DNA of 64,000 bases from Streptomyces sp. NRRL F-6492 (GCF_001280125.1 NZ_LGEG01000244.1:62001-126000); one strand, 5' to 3'. Positions 9,704 to 18,077 are shown, counted from the first letter of the stretch. The notes: a model not told the origin generated them from the sequence alone. Numbers and translations are program-made.

Positions 9704-10441
9704 ATGATCGTCGCAGCCACCCAGTTCGCCCCGGTCGCCGGGGACGTCGACGCCAACGCGCGAACCGTCGCCGGTCTGGTCCGGGCGGCCGGGGAGGCGG
9801 GGGCCCGCGTGGTCGTCTTCGCCGAACTCTGCCTGAGCGGATACGAGCCCGCGCTGATCCGGGACTCCCCCGGTCTGGTCCTCGCCGAGGACGACCCCCG
9901 GCTCGACCCCGTGCGGGAGGCGTGCCGCGCGGTGTCGGCGGCGGCCGTGGTCAACGGCCCGGTGCGGACGGCGGACGGTCGGCCCGGCATCACCTCGCTG
10001 GTGTTCGGCCCGGACGGCGGGCTCCTCGCCCGCTACGACAAGCGGCACCTGTACGGCGTCGAGCGGGAGGTGTTCGCGGCGGGGACGGAGGACGGGCGGT
10101 TCGCGCTCGACGGGGTCCGGTTCGCGACGGCCACCTGCTACGACAACCGCTTCCCCGAGCTCGCCGAACGGGCCGCGGCCGACGGCTGCGCGGTGTACCT
10201 GGCGAGCTCGGTGCTGACCGCGGGGAACGACTCGTTCACCGAGGTGTATCCGGTACGGGCCCGGGACTTCGGCCTGTACGTGGTGCTCGGCAACGTCCTC
10301 GGGACCAACGAGGACGGGGTGGGGCAGGGCCGCGCCGGGGTCTGGGGACCGGACGGGGAGCGGCTGGCGGACGCGGGCCCGGACCGGGCGGGCTTCGTCC
10401 TCGCCGAGGTCGGAGGGGTCGGAGGGGTCGGGGAGGTCTGA
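9704..10441 (+). CDS. Carbon-nitrogen hydrolase (nitrilase superfamily amidase)
   Basis: 245 residues. Catalytic Glu-Lys-Cys triad visible: Glu in FAELCLSGYE, Lys in YDKRHLYG, Cys in ATCYDNRFPE. Such enzymes hydrolyse amides or nitriles; the substrate is not evident. The ATG at 9704 (MIVAATQFAP) follows a G-rich ribosome site. It starts 34 bases after the TetR gene on the same strand, so co-transcription is possible. The last residues (VGGVGGVGEV) and the stop run into a tandem-repeat array. Confidence 0.88.
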   Translation: MIVAATQFAPVAGDVDANARTVAGLVRAAGEAGARVVVFAELCLSGYEPALIRDSPGLVLAEDDPRLDPVREACRAVSAAAVVNGPVRTADGRPGITSLVFGPDGGLLARYDKRHLYGVEREVFAAGTEDGRFALDGVRFATATCYDNRFPELAERAAADGCAVYLASSVLTAGNDSFTEVYPVRARDFGLYVVLGNVLGTNEDGVGQGRAGVWGPDGERLADAGPDRAGFVLAEVGGVGGVGEV

Positions 10442-10510
10442 GAGGTCCTGTGTCCGAGAGGTCCTGTGTCCGAGGGATCCCGTGTCCGAGGGATCCCGTG
10501 TCCGAGGGGG
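10437..10510. repeat. 16-bp tandem repeat at the end of the amidase gene
   Basis: Four and a half units of 16 bp (tccgagaggtcctgtg and tccgagggatcccgtg variants). The first unit contains the amidase stop codon. Confidence 0.85.
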
Positions 10511-10524
10511 CTCGGGCGCGCGGA

Positions 10525-10556
10525 CGCCGGGCGGCCGTCGGGTCGGCCGCCCGGCG
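10525..10556. terminator. Bidirectional terminator between amidase and M4 protease genes
   Basis: Perfect 13-bp stem CGCCGGGCGGCCG / CGGCCGCCCGGCG with a 6-base loop between convergent genes. Confidence 0.8.
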
Positions 10557-10585
10557 CGGGACCCCGTGACGGGACCCCCGGCCCG

Positions 10586-12796
10586 CTACGGGGCGCTCAG
10601 ACCCAGCGTGTAGGCACCGGAGCCGCTGTACGCGTGGACCACGTAACGGTAGTAGCCGGCGGTGCCGTTGTAGCTGGTGTTCTCGTCGGCGGTCGCCGTG
10701 CCGCCCACGGCCACGTCGGACCAGCCGTACCCGTTCCACTTCTGCAGGTACAGGTCGTAGTCCTGGCCGGCCGGGCCGCGCAGGCAGCCCGTGTGGGTGC
10801 CGGACGTCGCCGCGTAGTAGTACGAGCCGTCGGGCTGGACCGCGGTCTGGCCGGACGTCAGGCTGCCCTGGTAGGTGCGCTGGGCGCCCGCGCAGCCGGT
10901 GGGCGGGGTCGTCGAGCCGACCGACAGCTGGTAGGTGACGGTGTGGGTGGCGGAGCCCGTGCCGGTGACGGTGATCGGGTACGTGCCGTCGGCGGTGCCC
11001 GCCGCGACCTGGACCGTCATCGTGGCGGAGTTGCCGGAGGTCACCGAGGTGGGGCTGAAGGAGACGGTGACGCCGCCCGGGGCGCCGCTCGCGGAGAGCT
11101 GGACGGTCTGCGCGTTGCCGCCGACGGTGCCGGTGTTCACCGTGGAGGTGACGGAGGCGCCCGGCTGGACCGAGCCCGAGGACGGGTTCAGGGCGAGCGA
11201 GAAGTCCGGGGTGCCGGTGCCGCCGCAGTCGGTCTCACCGGACTGGGCGGGGACGCCGATCGCGTTCCAGGCCGTCTTCACGGCGGTGCACTCGGCGCTG
11301 CCGTAGGTGTTCTTGGCACTGGTCAGGGTCGCCCTGCGGGCGGCGAGGTGGTTCCAGGAGGAGGTCTTCATGAGCAGGGCGCCCATGAAGATCTTGCCGG
11401 CCTTCTGGATGCCGATGCCGGTCACGGAGGAGGGGCCGCCGGAACATATGGGGCTGCTGGGCTTGCCGCCGCCCGGGTTGGAGCCCTCGGCGAGGAGGTA
11501 GAACCAGTGGTTCTGCGGGCCGGCCGCCGCGTGCACCTCGGTGCCCGAGGTCAGCTGGGTGTAGCAGTTGGGGTCGTTGTTGATGAGCGACGGGTTGTAC
11601 ATGTTGCGTATCGGCTTGTTGTTGCCGGTGAAGTTCAGCTTCTCGCCGACCGTGTAGTCCGGGGTGTCGTTGGGGTTGTTGGCGTAGTGCTCGGTGAGCG
11701 CGCCGAAGATGTCGCCGGTGGACTCGTTGAGGCCCCCGTTCTCGTTGGAGGAGCCGGCGCTGCCCGGGGTCCGGTCGAAGATCTCGTGGCCGTACTCGTG
11801 GGCCACGACGTCGATGCCGGTGAGCTGGTTGGTGCCGTTCTGGTTGCGGCCGTAGGTGGTCTTCGTACCGTCGTAGTACGCGTTGACCTCGCTCAGTCCG
11901 GCGCGGGCCGGGACCATGCCGCCCTGCCCGTTCTGTCCGTTGTAGCCGAACCACTCCTTGAGCATGGAGTGTTCCTTCTGCGCCGCGTACATGATGTCGA
12001 CGCAGGCGGTCACCAGGTCGTTGGCGCCGTTGTTGCCCCACGGCGGGGTGCCGGTGTAGGCGCTGCCGTTCTGACCGCCGCACTTGAAGGAGCCGCGGGT
12101 GGTGTCGGTCATGGAGTTCGCGGCGGTGTCGAGGGTGACGTTGCCGTTGTGGTAGCCGCGGCCGTCGGCGTGCAGGATCTTCTCGGTGGACCGCGCGACG
12201 GCCCCGGTGCGGGCGTCGACGTGGGTGTCGAGGGAGCTGGGGGCGCCCTTCGCGGTCCGGCCGACGACCAGGGTGTGCCAGGTCAGGACGGGCTTGCCGG
12301 CCTTGAGGAGCACGGTCAGTTCGGGGGTGCTCGCGGACTCGACGGAGGCGAGCTGCCCGCGGGCGGTGGCGAGCGCCGCGGCGGCGGGGACCTCGGCGGT
12401 GGTGGTGGCGAGCCTGATCGCGGGGGCCTTGACCCCGGTGACCTCGCGGACCGCGCCCGTGGAGTCGGTGAGGACGACCGCGTCGCCGCCGCCGGCGACC
12501 GGGAGGCCCTTGTAGGTGCGCTCGTAGGCGGCGTAGTACAGGCCGTTCGCCCAGGGGGTGACGGAGGTCCGGACGAGCTCCTCGCCGGCGCCGTGCCGCA
12601 GTTCGTCGAGGCCGCTCTCGGCGGCGGTGTCGGCGGCGGCCAGGGCGAGGGACCGGCCGTGCCCCGGCGGTACGGGCTGGGCCTGCGGTCCGGACGGGGC
12701 CTGCGGGGCGGCGGTGGCGGGGCCGGCGAGGGCGGTCGCGAGGCTCGCCGAGAGCGCCAGGGCGGCCACGGCCGCCGTGAGTCTGAAGGGGTGCAC
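10586..12796 (-). CDS. Secreted M4 (thermolysin-like) zinc metalloprotease
   Basis: 736 residues. Signal peptide about 1-29 ending near ATAA; propeptide (FTP/PepSY-like) to about residue 200; M4 catalytic domain with zinc motif HEYGH at 333-337 and the third ligand region ENGGLNESTGD; then an Ig-like/C-terminal beta domain and a final PPC-type domain ending YTLGLSAP. Exported protease degrading extracellular protein. The ATG at 12796 begins a clear signal sequence. It is divergent from a LysR regulator across a repeat-filled 254-base gap, a likely regulatory pairing. Full length for the family. Confidence 0.93.
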   Translation of the reverse strand: MHPFRLTAAVAALALSASLATALAGPATAAPQAPSGPQAQPVPPGHGRSLALAAADTAAESGLDELRHGAGEELVRTSVTPWANGLYYAAYERTYKGLPVAGGGDAVVLTDSTGAVREVTGVKAPAIRLATTTAEVPAAAALATARGQLASVESASTPELTVLLKAGKPVLTWHTLVVGRTAKGAPSSLDTHVDARTGAVARSTEKILHADGRGYHNGNVTLDTAANSMTDTTRGSFKCGGQNGSAYTGTPPWGNNGANDLVTACVDIMYAAQKEHSMLKEWFGYNGQNGQGGMVPARAGLSEVNAYYDGTKTTYGRNQNGTNQLTGIDVVAHEYGHEIFDRTPGSAGSSNENGGLNESTGDIFGALTEHYANNPNDTPDYTVGEKLNFTGNNKPIRNMYNPSLINNDPNCYTQLTSGTEVHAAAGPQNHWFYLLAEGSNPGGGKPSSPICSGGPSSVTGIGIQKAGKIFMGALLMKTSSWNHLAARRATLTSAKNTYGSAECTAVKTAWNAIGVPAQSGETDCGGTGTPDFSLALNPSSGSVQPGASVTSTVNTGTVGGNAQTVQLSASGAPGGVTVSFSPTSVTSGNSATMTVQVAAGTADGTYPITVTGTGSATHTVTYQLSVGSTTPPTGCAGAQRTYQGSLTSGQTAVQPDGSYYYAATSGTHTGCLRGPAGQDYDLYLQKWNGYGWSDVAVGGTATADENTSYNGTAGYYRYVVHAYSGSGAYTLGLSAP

Positions 12797-12813
12797 GAGT
12801 GCTCCGTTCGAGG

Positions 12814-12938
12814 TGGGGGATCCGGGGTGGGGATTCCGGGCCGGTGATCCGGGGTGCGGGATCGGGGTGGGGATCCGGAGTAGGGATCCGGGGTGCGGGA
12901 TCCGGAGTGGGGGTCCGGGGTGAGGATCCGGAGTGGGG
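12814..12938. repeat. About 13-bp tandem repeat in the protease-LysR intergenic region
   Basis: Roughly nine imperfect units of 12-14 bp with core GGATCCGG(A/G)GT. It fills the DNA just upstream of the protease start. Confidence 0.8.
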
Positions 12939-12999
12939 AAGTCGGATCGTCGCGCCGAGTATGGGCGCGGACACGGCCGCTCCGGGACATCCCATCCGG

Positions 13000-13017
13000 C
13001 ATAAGACGCGGGTTATG
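13000..13017. promoter_or_regulatory. Candidate LysR operator
   Basis: Inverted repeat CATAA-8 bases-TTATG, 33 bases before the LysR gene, fitting the T-N11-A type of LysR site (ATAA...TTAT). It lies between the divergent protease and regulator genes, where an autoregulatory site is expected. Confidence 0.45.
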
Positions 13018-13050
13018 GTGCGGCCGCGCGGTGCTGCGTACGCTGCTGAA

Positions 13051-14034
13051 ATGCAGCTGGAGTTGAGGCATCTCGAAGCCGTCTGCCGGATAGCGGAAGC
13101 GGGCAGTCTGGGGCGCGCGGCGGTGCGTCTCGGGGTCTCGCAGCCGGCCCTCTCGGCGCAGTTGCGGCGGATCGAGCGGGTCGCGGGCGGGGAGCTTTTC
13201 CTGCGCGGCCGCAGCGGTGTGGAGCCCACGCCGCTCGGCGAGTTCGTGCTCGCCAAGGCGCGTCTGGTGCTCGGCGAGATGGACGCGCTGGCGGCCGGGG
13301 CGCGGGCCGCCGCGCCGGACGCCCCGCTACGGCTGGGCTGCATCCTGCTCGTCCTGGTGGACCGGCTGATGGCGCGGCTCGAAGAGGTGCTCGCGGGGCG
13401 GGAGATCGCGGTGACCGTGGAGCAGTCGGTGACCACGCTGACCCGGCAGCTGGGCGCGGGCCGGTACGACGCCGTGCTGTACGGCGAGGTCAACGACCAC
13501 GAGGTGCCGCTGCCGGAGGGCGCGACGGCCCGGACGCTGGTCCCCAGGGAGCCGTTCTGCGTGCGGCTCTCGGCGGACCACCCGCTGGCCGCGAAGGAGC
13601 GGATCGCGCTCGCGGAACTGGCGGGCGAGTCCTGGATGACGCTGGTGAAGGACGACGACGGCGGCCCGGAGGCGCTGGTCGCGGCCTGCGCGCGGGCCGG
13701 GTTCGCCCCGCTGCTCCGGCACCGGGTGGCCGACCGCAAGATCCACTACGACCTGATCGCGGCGGGCCGGGCGGTCTCGCTGAGCCAGCCGACGGCGCCG
13801 CCGGCCGCGGGGACGGTGCTGCGGCCGCTGGAGGGCGATCCGGTGAACGGGCGGATCCGGCTGGCCTGGAACAGGGCGGCGGTGCCCGCCCGGCACGCGG
13901 AGCTGCTGTACCGGGCGGCGGCCGGGGCCTATGTGGCGAACGTGCGGACCAACGCCTTCCACCGGGAGTGGTGGGAGGCCCGGCCGGAGCTGCACCCGGT
14001 CCTGGCGGACCTTCCGGAAGAGGGCCGCCCGTAG
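13051..14034 (+). CDS. LysR-family transcriptional regulator
   Basis: 327 residues. N-terminal winged helix-turn-helix with LRHLEAVCRIAEAGSLGRAA and VSQPALSAQLRRIE, followed by a LysR substrate-binding domain (about 90-295). The ATG at 13051 gives the usual LysR N-terminus but has no strong ribosome site; longer in-frame starts reach back into the repeat array and are rejected. Probably regulates the divergent M4 protease and itself. Confidence 0.9.
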   Translation: MQLELRHLEAVCRIAEAGSLGRAAVRLGVSQPALSAQLRRIERVAGGELFLRGRSGVEPTPLGEFVLAKARLVLGEMDALAAGARAAAPDAPLRLGCILLVLVDRLMARLEEVLAGREIAVTVEQSVTTLTRQLGAGRYDAVLYGEVNDHEVPLPEGATARTLVPREPFCVRLSADHPLAAKERIALAELAGESWMTLVKDDDGGPEALVAACARAGFAPLLRHRVADRKIHYDLIAAGRAVSLSQPTAPPAAGTVLRPLEGDPVNGRIRLAWNRAAVPARHAELLYRAAAGAYVANVRTNAFHREWWEARPELHPVLADLPEEGRP

Positions 14035-14038
14035 CGAC

Positions 14039-14128
14039 GGCCCTCTTGGTCACTGGTGGCGGCCCTCTTGGTCACTGGTGGCGGCCCCTCGGGGTCACTC
14101 GTGGCGGCCCCTCGGGGTCACTCGTAGG
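14039..14128. repeat. 22/23-bp tandem repeat overlapping the pectate lyase stop codon
   Basis: Four units (22, 22, 23 and 23 bp) with core ggtcactggtggcggccc or the variant ggggtcactcgt. The last unit runs into the last codons and stop (14118-14120) of the pectate lyase gene. Confidence 0.85.
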
Positions 14129-14930
14129 AGAGGTCCCCGGCCGAGTAGCGGCAGGTGATGCCGTCGGGTCCGGTGCCGGTCTTCTTCGGCTCCTTGCCGG
14201 CGTTGTTGCCGGTGAAGCGGGTGCACGGCTCGATCTTCTTCTTGGCGTCGCCGTGGATCCGTACGTTCCGCAGGGCGGCGGTGTCGCCGTAGTTGGCGTT
14301 GACGCCGACGATCGACGTGCCGGGGGCGGTGACGTCGACGTCGTTGAGGATGATCGTGCGGGGGTACTGCTTCTTGCAGTTGCCGCAGGAGCGGACGAGC
14401 TTGCCGAAGCCGGAGACCTGGAACCTGGTCACGACCAGTTTGCCCGCGCCGTTGAACTGGAAGACCTTGTCGGAGGCGCCCCGGGCACCGCCGCCGTGGA
14501 CCGTGTAGACGGATTTCGCGGAGGTGCCCTTGAAGGTGGCGGCGTCCTCGCCGACGTTCTCCCACCAGACGTTCTGGAGGGTGCAGCTGCCCAGGCAGTG
14601 GACGCCGTCCGCGGCGGGGGTGCCGAGGACCACGTTCTTGAGGACCGCGCCGTCCTTGAGGACGAAGACCGGCTTCTGGCTCTCGTCCTGGCCGTCCGAG
14701 CCGAGGGCGCCGGTGCCGTGGAAACGCCTGAGCCCGCCGTCGTAGGTGCCCGAGACCTCGATGGTGGTGGCGACCGGCGTACTGCCCTCGGCCCGGGGCC
14801 AGGCGCCCGCCGCCGCGCCCGCCGGGGCGAGCAGGGTACTGGTGACGACGGCGGCGCCGGTGATGCCGAGGGCGCTCAGTCCGCCGATGAGGGCGCGGCG
14901 GCGGCCGGTCTTCCGCTGGTGGGAGGTCAT
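14118..14930 (-). CDS. Secreted pectate lyase, polysaccharide lyase family 3
   Basis: 270 residues. Twin-arginine-like basic N-terminus (GRRRALIGG) and hydrophobic signal to about residue 41, then a compact parallel beta-helix of PL3 type: DGVHCLGSCTLQNVWWENVGEDAATFKG, HGGGARGASDKVFQFNG and VRSCGNCKKQYPR are typical family blocks with paired cysteines. Cleaves de-esterified pectin by calcium-dependent elimination. AAGGAG lies 7 bases before the ATG. It follows the EI24-domain gene by 12 bases on the same strand, so the two may be co-transcribed although functionally unrelated. Confidence 0.9.
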   Translation of the reverse strand: MTSHQRKTGRRRALIGGLSALGITGAAVVTSTLLAPAGAAAGAWPRAEGSTPVATTIEVSGTYDGGLRRFHGTGALGSDGQDESQKPVFVLKDGAVLKNVVLGTPAADGVHCLGSCTLQNVWWENVGEDAATFKGTSAKSVYTVHGGGARGASDKVFQFNGAGKLVVTRFQVSGFGKLVRSCGNCKKQYPRTIILNDVDVTAPGTSIVGVNANYGDTAALRNVRIHGDAKKKIEPCTRFTGNNAGKEPKKTGTGPDGITCRYSAGDLSYE

Positions 14931-14942
14931 CGTGCTCCTTGG

Positions 14943-15806
14943 TCAGTGGGGGAGGTGGTGCACTCCCTGGTCGCCACCGGGCGGAGGAAGGTTGCCGTGT
15001 TTCCGGCCGCTCTCCGCGGAGTTCCCGTTCCGGTCCGCGTTCCGGCCCTCGTTCCGGTCCGCGTCGGAGGTCTCGCCGCGCAGGTCGCGGGCCATCAGGG
15101 TGGCGCCGGCGACGGCTCCGGGCATCAGGAACACGGCGACGAAGGGCACGAGGAAGGAGAGGGTCAGCGGAACCCCGAAGCCCAGGGCGGCGGTCCGGCG
15201 GCCGCGGAGCAGCCGCAGCCGCTCCTTGAGGTCGACGCCCCGGCGCTGGAGGGCGACGGAGGTCAGCTCCTGGGTGAGGAAGAAGCCGGAGACGCAGAAG
15301 CCGAGGACGGGGACGACGGTCTGGCCGACCACCGGGACGAAGCCGCAGGCGAAGAGCAGAATGCCGTAGAACGCGACCCGCAGCAGGATCCGCAGGCTGT
15401 CCCGGGCCGAGATCCACAGCTCGCGCCAGAGCGGGAGCCCGGACTCGGGCACCTCGCCGCCCTCGTCGCGGTCGACCGCCTCGGAGAGCGACTCGTAGAA
15501 GGGCTGGCCGACGAGGAGGGTGACGGCGGTGAAGGTGATGACGGCGAGGAAGAGGCCGAAGACGAAGACGAGGGCCGTGAGGGTGCCGCGCAGGACGTCG
15601 ATCCAGGGCGCGGTCCAGTCGTCGGCGAACGGGGTCGCCCAGACGGCCAGGTCGTCGGCGCCGTAGCCGAGTCCGACGAGGCCGCCGACGTAGAGGACGA
15701 GGGTCACGAGTCCGGGCAACAGCCCGAATCCGAACCACCGTCCGTGCCGGGCCACCCACTTCTGGCCCTTTACCAGGTAACCGAAACCCACCCCGAGATC
15801 ACGCAT
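14943..15806 (-). CDS. EI24 domain (CysZ-like) integral membrane protein
   Basis: 287 residues. About four hydrophobic segments typical of the EI24/CysZ family: FGLLPGLVTLVLYVGGLVGL, an LTALVFVFGLFLAVITFTAV stretch, LLRVAFYGILLFACGFVPVVG, and FLVPFVAVFLMPGAVAG; the motif TLLVGQPFYESLSE is characteristic. CysZ relatives handle sulfate, but in actinomycetes the role is unproven. Start ATG at 15806; a longer frame to 15953 would translate a repeat region and is rejected. The C-terminal 40 residues are hydrophilic with a short NRN/DRN repeat. Confidence 0.85.
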   Translation of the reverse strand: MRDLGVGFGYLVKGQKWVARHGRWFGFGLLPGLVTLVLYVGGLVGLGYGADDLAVWATPFADDWTAPWIDVLRGTLTALVFVFGLFLAVITFTAVTLLVGQPFYESLSEAVDRDEGGEVPESGLPLWRELWISARDSLRILLRVAFYGILLFACGFVPVVGQTVVPVLGFCVSGFFLTQELTSVALQRRGVDLKERLRLLRGRRTAALGFGVPLTLSFLVPFVAVFLMPGAVAGATLMARDLRGETSDADRNEGRNADRNGNSAESGRKHGNLPPPGGDQGVHHLPH

Positions 15807-15821
15807 GGGGGTCACCCTATC

Positions 15822-15934
15822 GGGGCCCGTCGGGGGCCGGTTTCCGGTCGGGGGCCGGTGTCCGTTCGGGGGCCGGTGTCCGGTCGGGCCTGCCGCCGGT
15901 CGGGGCCCTGCCGCCGGTCGGGATCCCGTCCCCG
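15822..15934. repeat. About 19-bp GC-rich tandem repeat upstream of the EI24 gene
   Basis: Five to six imperfect units around tcgggggccggtgtccg, located in the 195-base gap between the EI24 start and the Ohr gene end. Confidence 0.7.
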
Positions 15935-15986
15935 GTCGCGGCGAGGGCCGCACCCCGGTCGGTCGGGGTGCGGCCCTCGCCGCGAC
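15935..15986. terminator. 22-bp perfect-stem hairpin after the ohr gene
   Basis: Arms 15935-15956 and 15965-15986 are perfectly complementary over 22 bp with an 8-base loop (ggtcggtc). It lies 16 bases past the stop of the minus-strand Ohr gene, so a terminator is the simplest reading; the stem is unusually long. Confidence 0.8.
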
Positions 15987-16001
15987 GGTGCGCGTCCGGG
16001 A

Positions 16002-16424
16002 TCAGACCGCGAGTTCCACCGTGATGTTGCCGCGGGTCGCCTTGGAGTACGGGCAGACCTGGTGGGCCTTCTCGATGAGGCTCTTGGCGGTATCGGCGTC
16101 CACGTTCGGGATGGTCGCCGAGATCTTGACGATGATGCCGAAGCCGTCGTCGTTCTTGCCGATGCCGACCTCGGCGGTGACCGTCGAGCCGGAGACGTCG
16201 GCGTTCTCGTTGCGGGCGACGACCCCGAGGGCGCCCTGGAAGCAGGCGCTGTAGCCGGCCGCGAAGAGCTGCTCGGGGTTGGTGCCCTCGCCGGAGCCGC
16301 CCATGGCCTTGGGCGGGTTGACGACGACGTCGAGCCTGCCGTCGTCGGTGGCGACGCGCCCGTCGCGCCCGTTCTCGGCGGTGGCGACCGCGGTGTAGAG
16401 GACGTCGGAGTGCTGGATGGACAT
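16002..16424 (-). CDS. Organic hydroperoxide resistance protein, Ohr/OsmC family (copy 1)
   Basis: 140 residues. Thiol-dependent peroxidase reducing organic and fatty-acid hydroperoxides. Both catalytic cysteines present: Cys61 in AAGYSACFQGAL and a second in VCPYSKATRGN; the family motif GTNPEQLFAAGYSACF is intact. ATG at 16424 with GAAGGAAG upstream. It is downstream of an MDR oxidoreductase on the same strand (73-base gap) and lacks an adjacent Cys-type OhrR, unlike the second copy at 38305. Confidence 0.92.
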   Translation of the reverse strand: MSIQHSDVLYTAVATAENGRDGRVATDDGRLDVVVNPPKAMGGSGEGTNPEQLFAAGYSACFQGALGVVARNENADVSGSTVTAEVGIGKNDDGFGIIVKISATIPNVDADTAKSLIEKAHQVCPYSKATRGNITVELAV

Positions 16425-16496
16425 GCTGGGTACTTCCTTCTGCGGTTCGCCGCGACTCGCGCCCACGATCGCGACGGCTGGGGGAAGCCTAGCGGG

Positions 16497-17510
16497 TCAC
16501 ACCGAGACGATCATCTTTCCGGTGTTGTCGCCGCGCAGCAGGCCGAGGAAGGCGTCCACGCCGTTCTCGATGCCCTCGGCGAAGGTCTCGCGGTGCTTCA
16601 GCTCGCCGGCGGCGAGCCAGCCGCCGACCTCCTGGACGAACTGCTCCTGGAGGTCGTAGTGGTCGCCGACGAGGACGCCCTGGAGGCGCAGCCGCTTGCC
16701 GATGATCAGCGCCATGTTGCGCGGGCCGGGGACCGGCTCGGTGTCGTTGTACTGGGCGATCATGCCGCAGATGGTGGCGCGGCCGTGCACGTTGAGCGAG
16801 GAGATCGCGGCTTCGAGGTGGTCCCCGCCGACGTTGTCGAAGTAGACGTCGATGCCGTCCGGGGCGGCCTCGCGGAGCTGGTCCTTGACCGGGCCGTTCT
16901 TGTAGTTGAAGGCGGCGTCGAAGCCGAGCTCCTCGACCAGCCACTTGACCTTCTCGTCGGAGCCGGCCGAGCCGATGACCCGGGAGGCGCCCTTGATGCG
17001 GGCCATCTGGCCGACCTGGCTGCCGACGGCGCCGGCCGCGCCGGAGACGAAGACGGCGTCGCCCTCCTTGAAGGAGGCGACCTCGAAGAGGCCGGCGTAG
17101 GCCGTGAGGCCGGTCATGCCGAGCACGCCGAGGTAGGCGGAGAGGGGGGCGAGGTCCGGGTCGACCTTGGTCGCGTGCTTGGCGGGCACGTCGGCGTACT
17201 CGCGCCAGCCGAGACCGTGCAGGACGTGGTCGCCGACGGCGAAGCCCTCGGCGTTCGAGGCGACGACCTCGCCGACCGCGCCGCCGTCCATGGGGTGGTC
17301 GAGCTTGAACGGCGGAATGTACGACTTCACGTCGTTCATCCGGCCGCGCATGTACGGGTCGACGGAGAAGTGCAGGTTGCGCACGAGGATCCGGCCCTCG
17401 GCGGGCTCGGCGACCGGGGTCTCGCGCAGGGCGAAGTCCGCGGGGACGGGCCAGCCGTGCGGACGGGCGACGAGGTGCCACTCACGGCTGGACGCGGGAA
17501 GAGCGGACAT
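16497..17510 (-). CDS. NADP-dependent MDR oxidoreductase (leukotriene B4 dehydrogenase/curA type)
   Basis: 337 residues. Zinc-free medium-chain reductase: N-terminal GroES-like domain with VDPYMRGRM, then a Rossmann domain with SGAAGAVGSQVGQMA, and DVYFDNVGG. Reduces activated double bonds (enones) with NADPH. ATG at 17510 has GGAGG 8 bases upstream; an earlier ATG at 17525 overlaps it. Divergent from a MarR regulator with 104 bases between starts, so probably under its control; Ohr copy 1 is downstream. Confidence 0.9.
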   Translation of the reverse strand: MSALPASSREWHLVARPHGWPVPADFALRETPVAEPAEGRILVRNLHFSVDPYMRGRMNDVKSYIPPFKLDHPMDGGAVGEVVASNAEGFAVGDHVLHGLGWREYADVPAKHATKVDPDLAPLSAYLGVLGMTGLTAYAGLFEVASFKEGDAVFVSGAAGAVGSQVGQMARIKGASRVIGSAGSDEKVKWLVEELGFDAAFNYKNGPVKDQLREAAPDGIDVYFDNVGGDHLEAAISSLNVHGRATICGMIAQYNDTEPVPGPRNMALIIGKRLRLQGVLVGDHYDLQEQFVQEVGGWLAAGELKHRETFAEGIENGVDAFLGLLRGDNTGKMIVSV

Positions 17511-17530
17511 GAGCACGGCCTCCATAAAGC

Positions 17531-17559
17531 TTCAGGTCACAAAAGATTCACTGCCTGAA
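17531..17559. promoter_or_regulatory. Inverted repeat, candidate MarR operator
   Basis: TTCAGG (17531-17536) and CCTGAA (17554-17559) flank a 17-base A/T-rich spacer between the divergent oxidoreductase and MarR genes, in the 5' leader of the oxidoreductase. A second A/T-rich dyad, GATA...TATC, lies at about 17575-17597. Confidence 0.4.
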
Positions 17560-17614
17560 ACAACCATGCGCCTAGATATTTCACGTTGTCAAGTATCCGG
17601 GTAGGATGGACCCC

Positions 17615-18049
17615 ATGGCCACCTCACGCACGGACCCCCTGACCCTCGAAGTCGTCGAGCTGATCGGCACGGTCGTGGCGCGCTACTACGAGGAGTACGA
17701 GCAGGCGGCCGCGCAGCACACGCTGACCGGCGCCCAGGCCAGGGTCCTCGGCCTGCTCTCGCTCGAACCGCTGCCGATGCGCCGCATCGCCCAGAAGCTG
17801 AAGTGCGAGCCGTCCAACATCACCGGGATAGTCGACCGCCTGGAGGCGCGCGGCCTCGTGGAGCGCAGGCCCGCCCCGGAGGACCGGCGGGTCAAGCTGG
17901 CCGTGCCCACGGACGAGGGCCGGGCCGTCGCCCGCCGACTGCGCGAGTCGCTCGACTTCGCGCGCGAGCCGCTCGGCGAGCTGACCGAGGTCGAGCGGGC
18001 CCTGCTGCGGGACCTGCTGAAGCGGATGCTGGGCGACGCCCCGGCGTAA
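17615..18049 (+). CDS. MarR-family transcriptional regulator
   Basis: 144 residues. Winged helix-turn-helix with LTGAQARVLGLLSLEPLPMRRIA, CEPSNITGIVDRLEARGLVERR and the wing PEDRRVKLAVPT. It lacks the N-terminal redox cysteine of OhrR; its only cysteine lies in the recognition-helix region (KLKCEPSN). The ATG at 17615 is preferred over 17606 because AGGATGG then lies at a usable distance. Divergent from the MDR oxidoreductase. Confidence 0.9.
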   Translation: MATSRTDPLTLEVVELIGTVVARYYEEYEQAAAQHTLTGAQARVLGLLSLEPLPMRRIAQKLKCEPSNITGIVDRLEARGLVERRPAPEDRRVKLAVPTDEGRAVARRLRESLDFAREPLGELTEVERALLRDLLKRMLGDAPA

Positions 18050-18077
18050 GGCGTGGCCGGGGCCCGCGTCCGTCCTC

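Noticed and set aside
7845..14128. Tandem repeats considered as CRISPR arrays
   Set aside because: Units are directly adjacent without unique spacers, and there are no cas genes.
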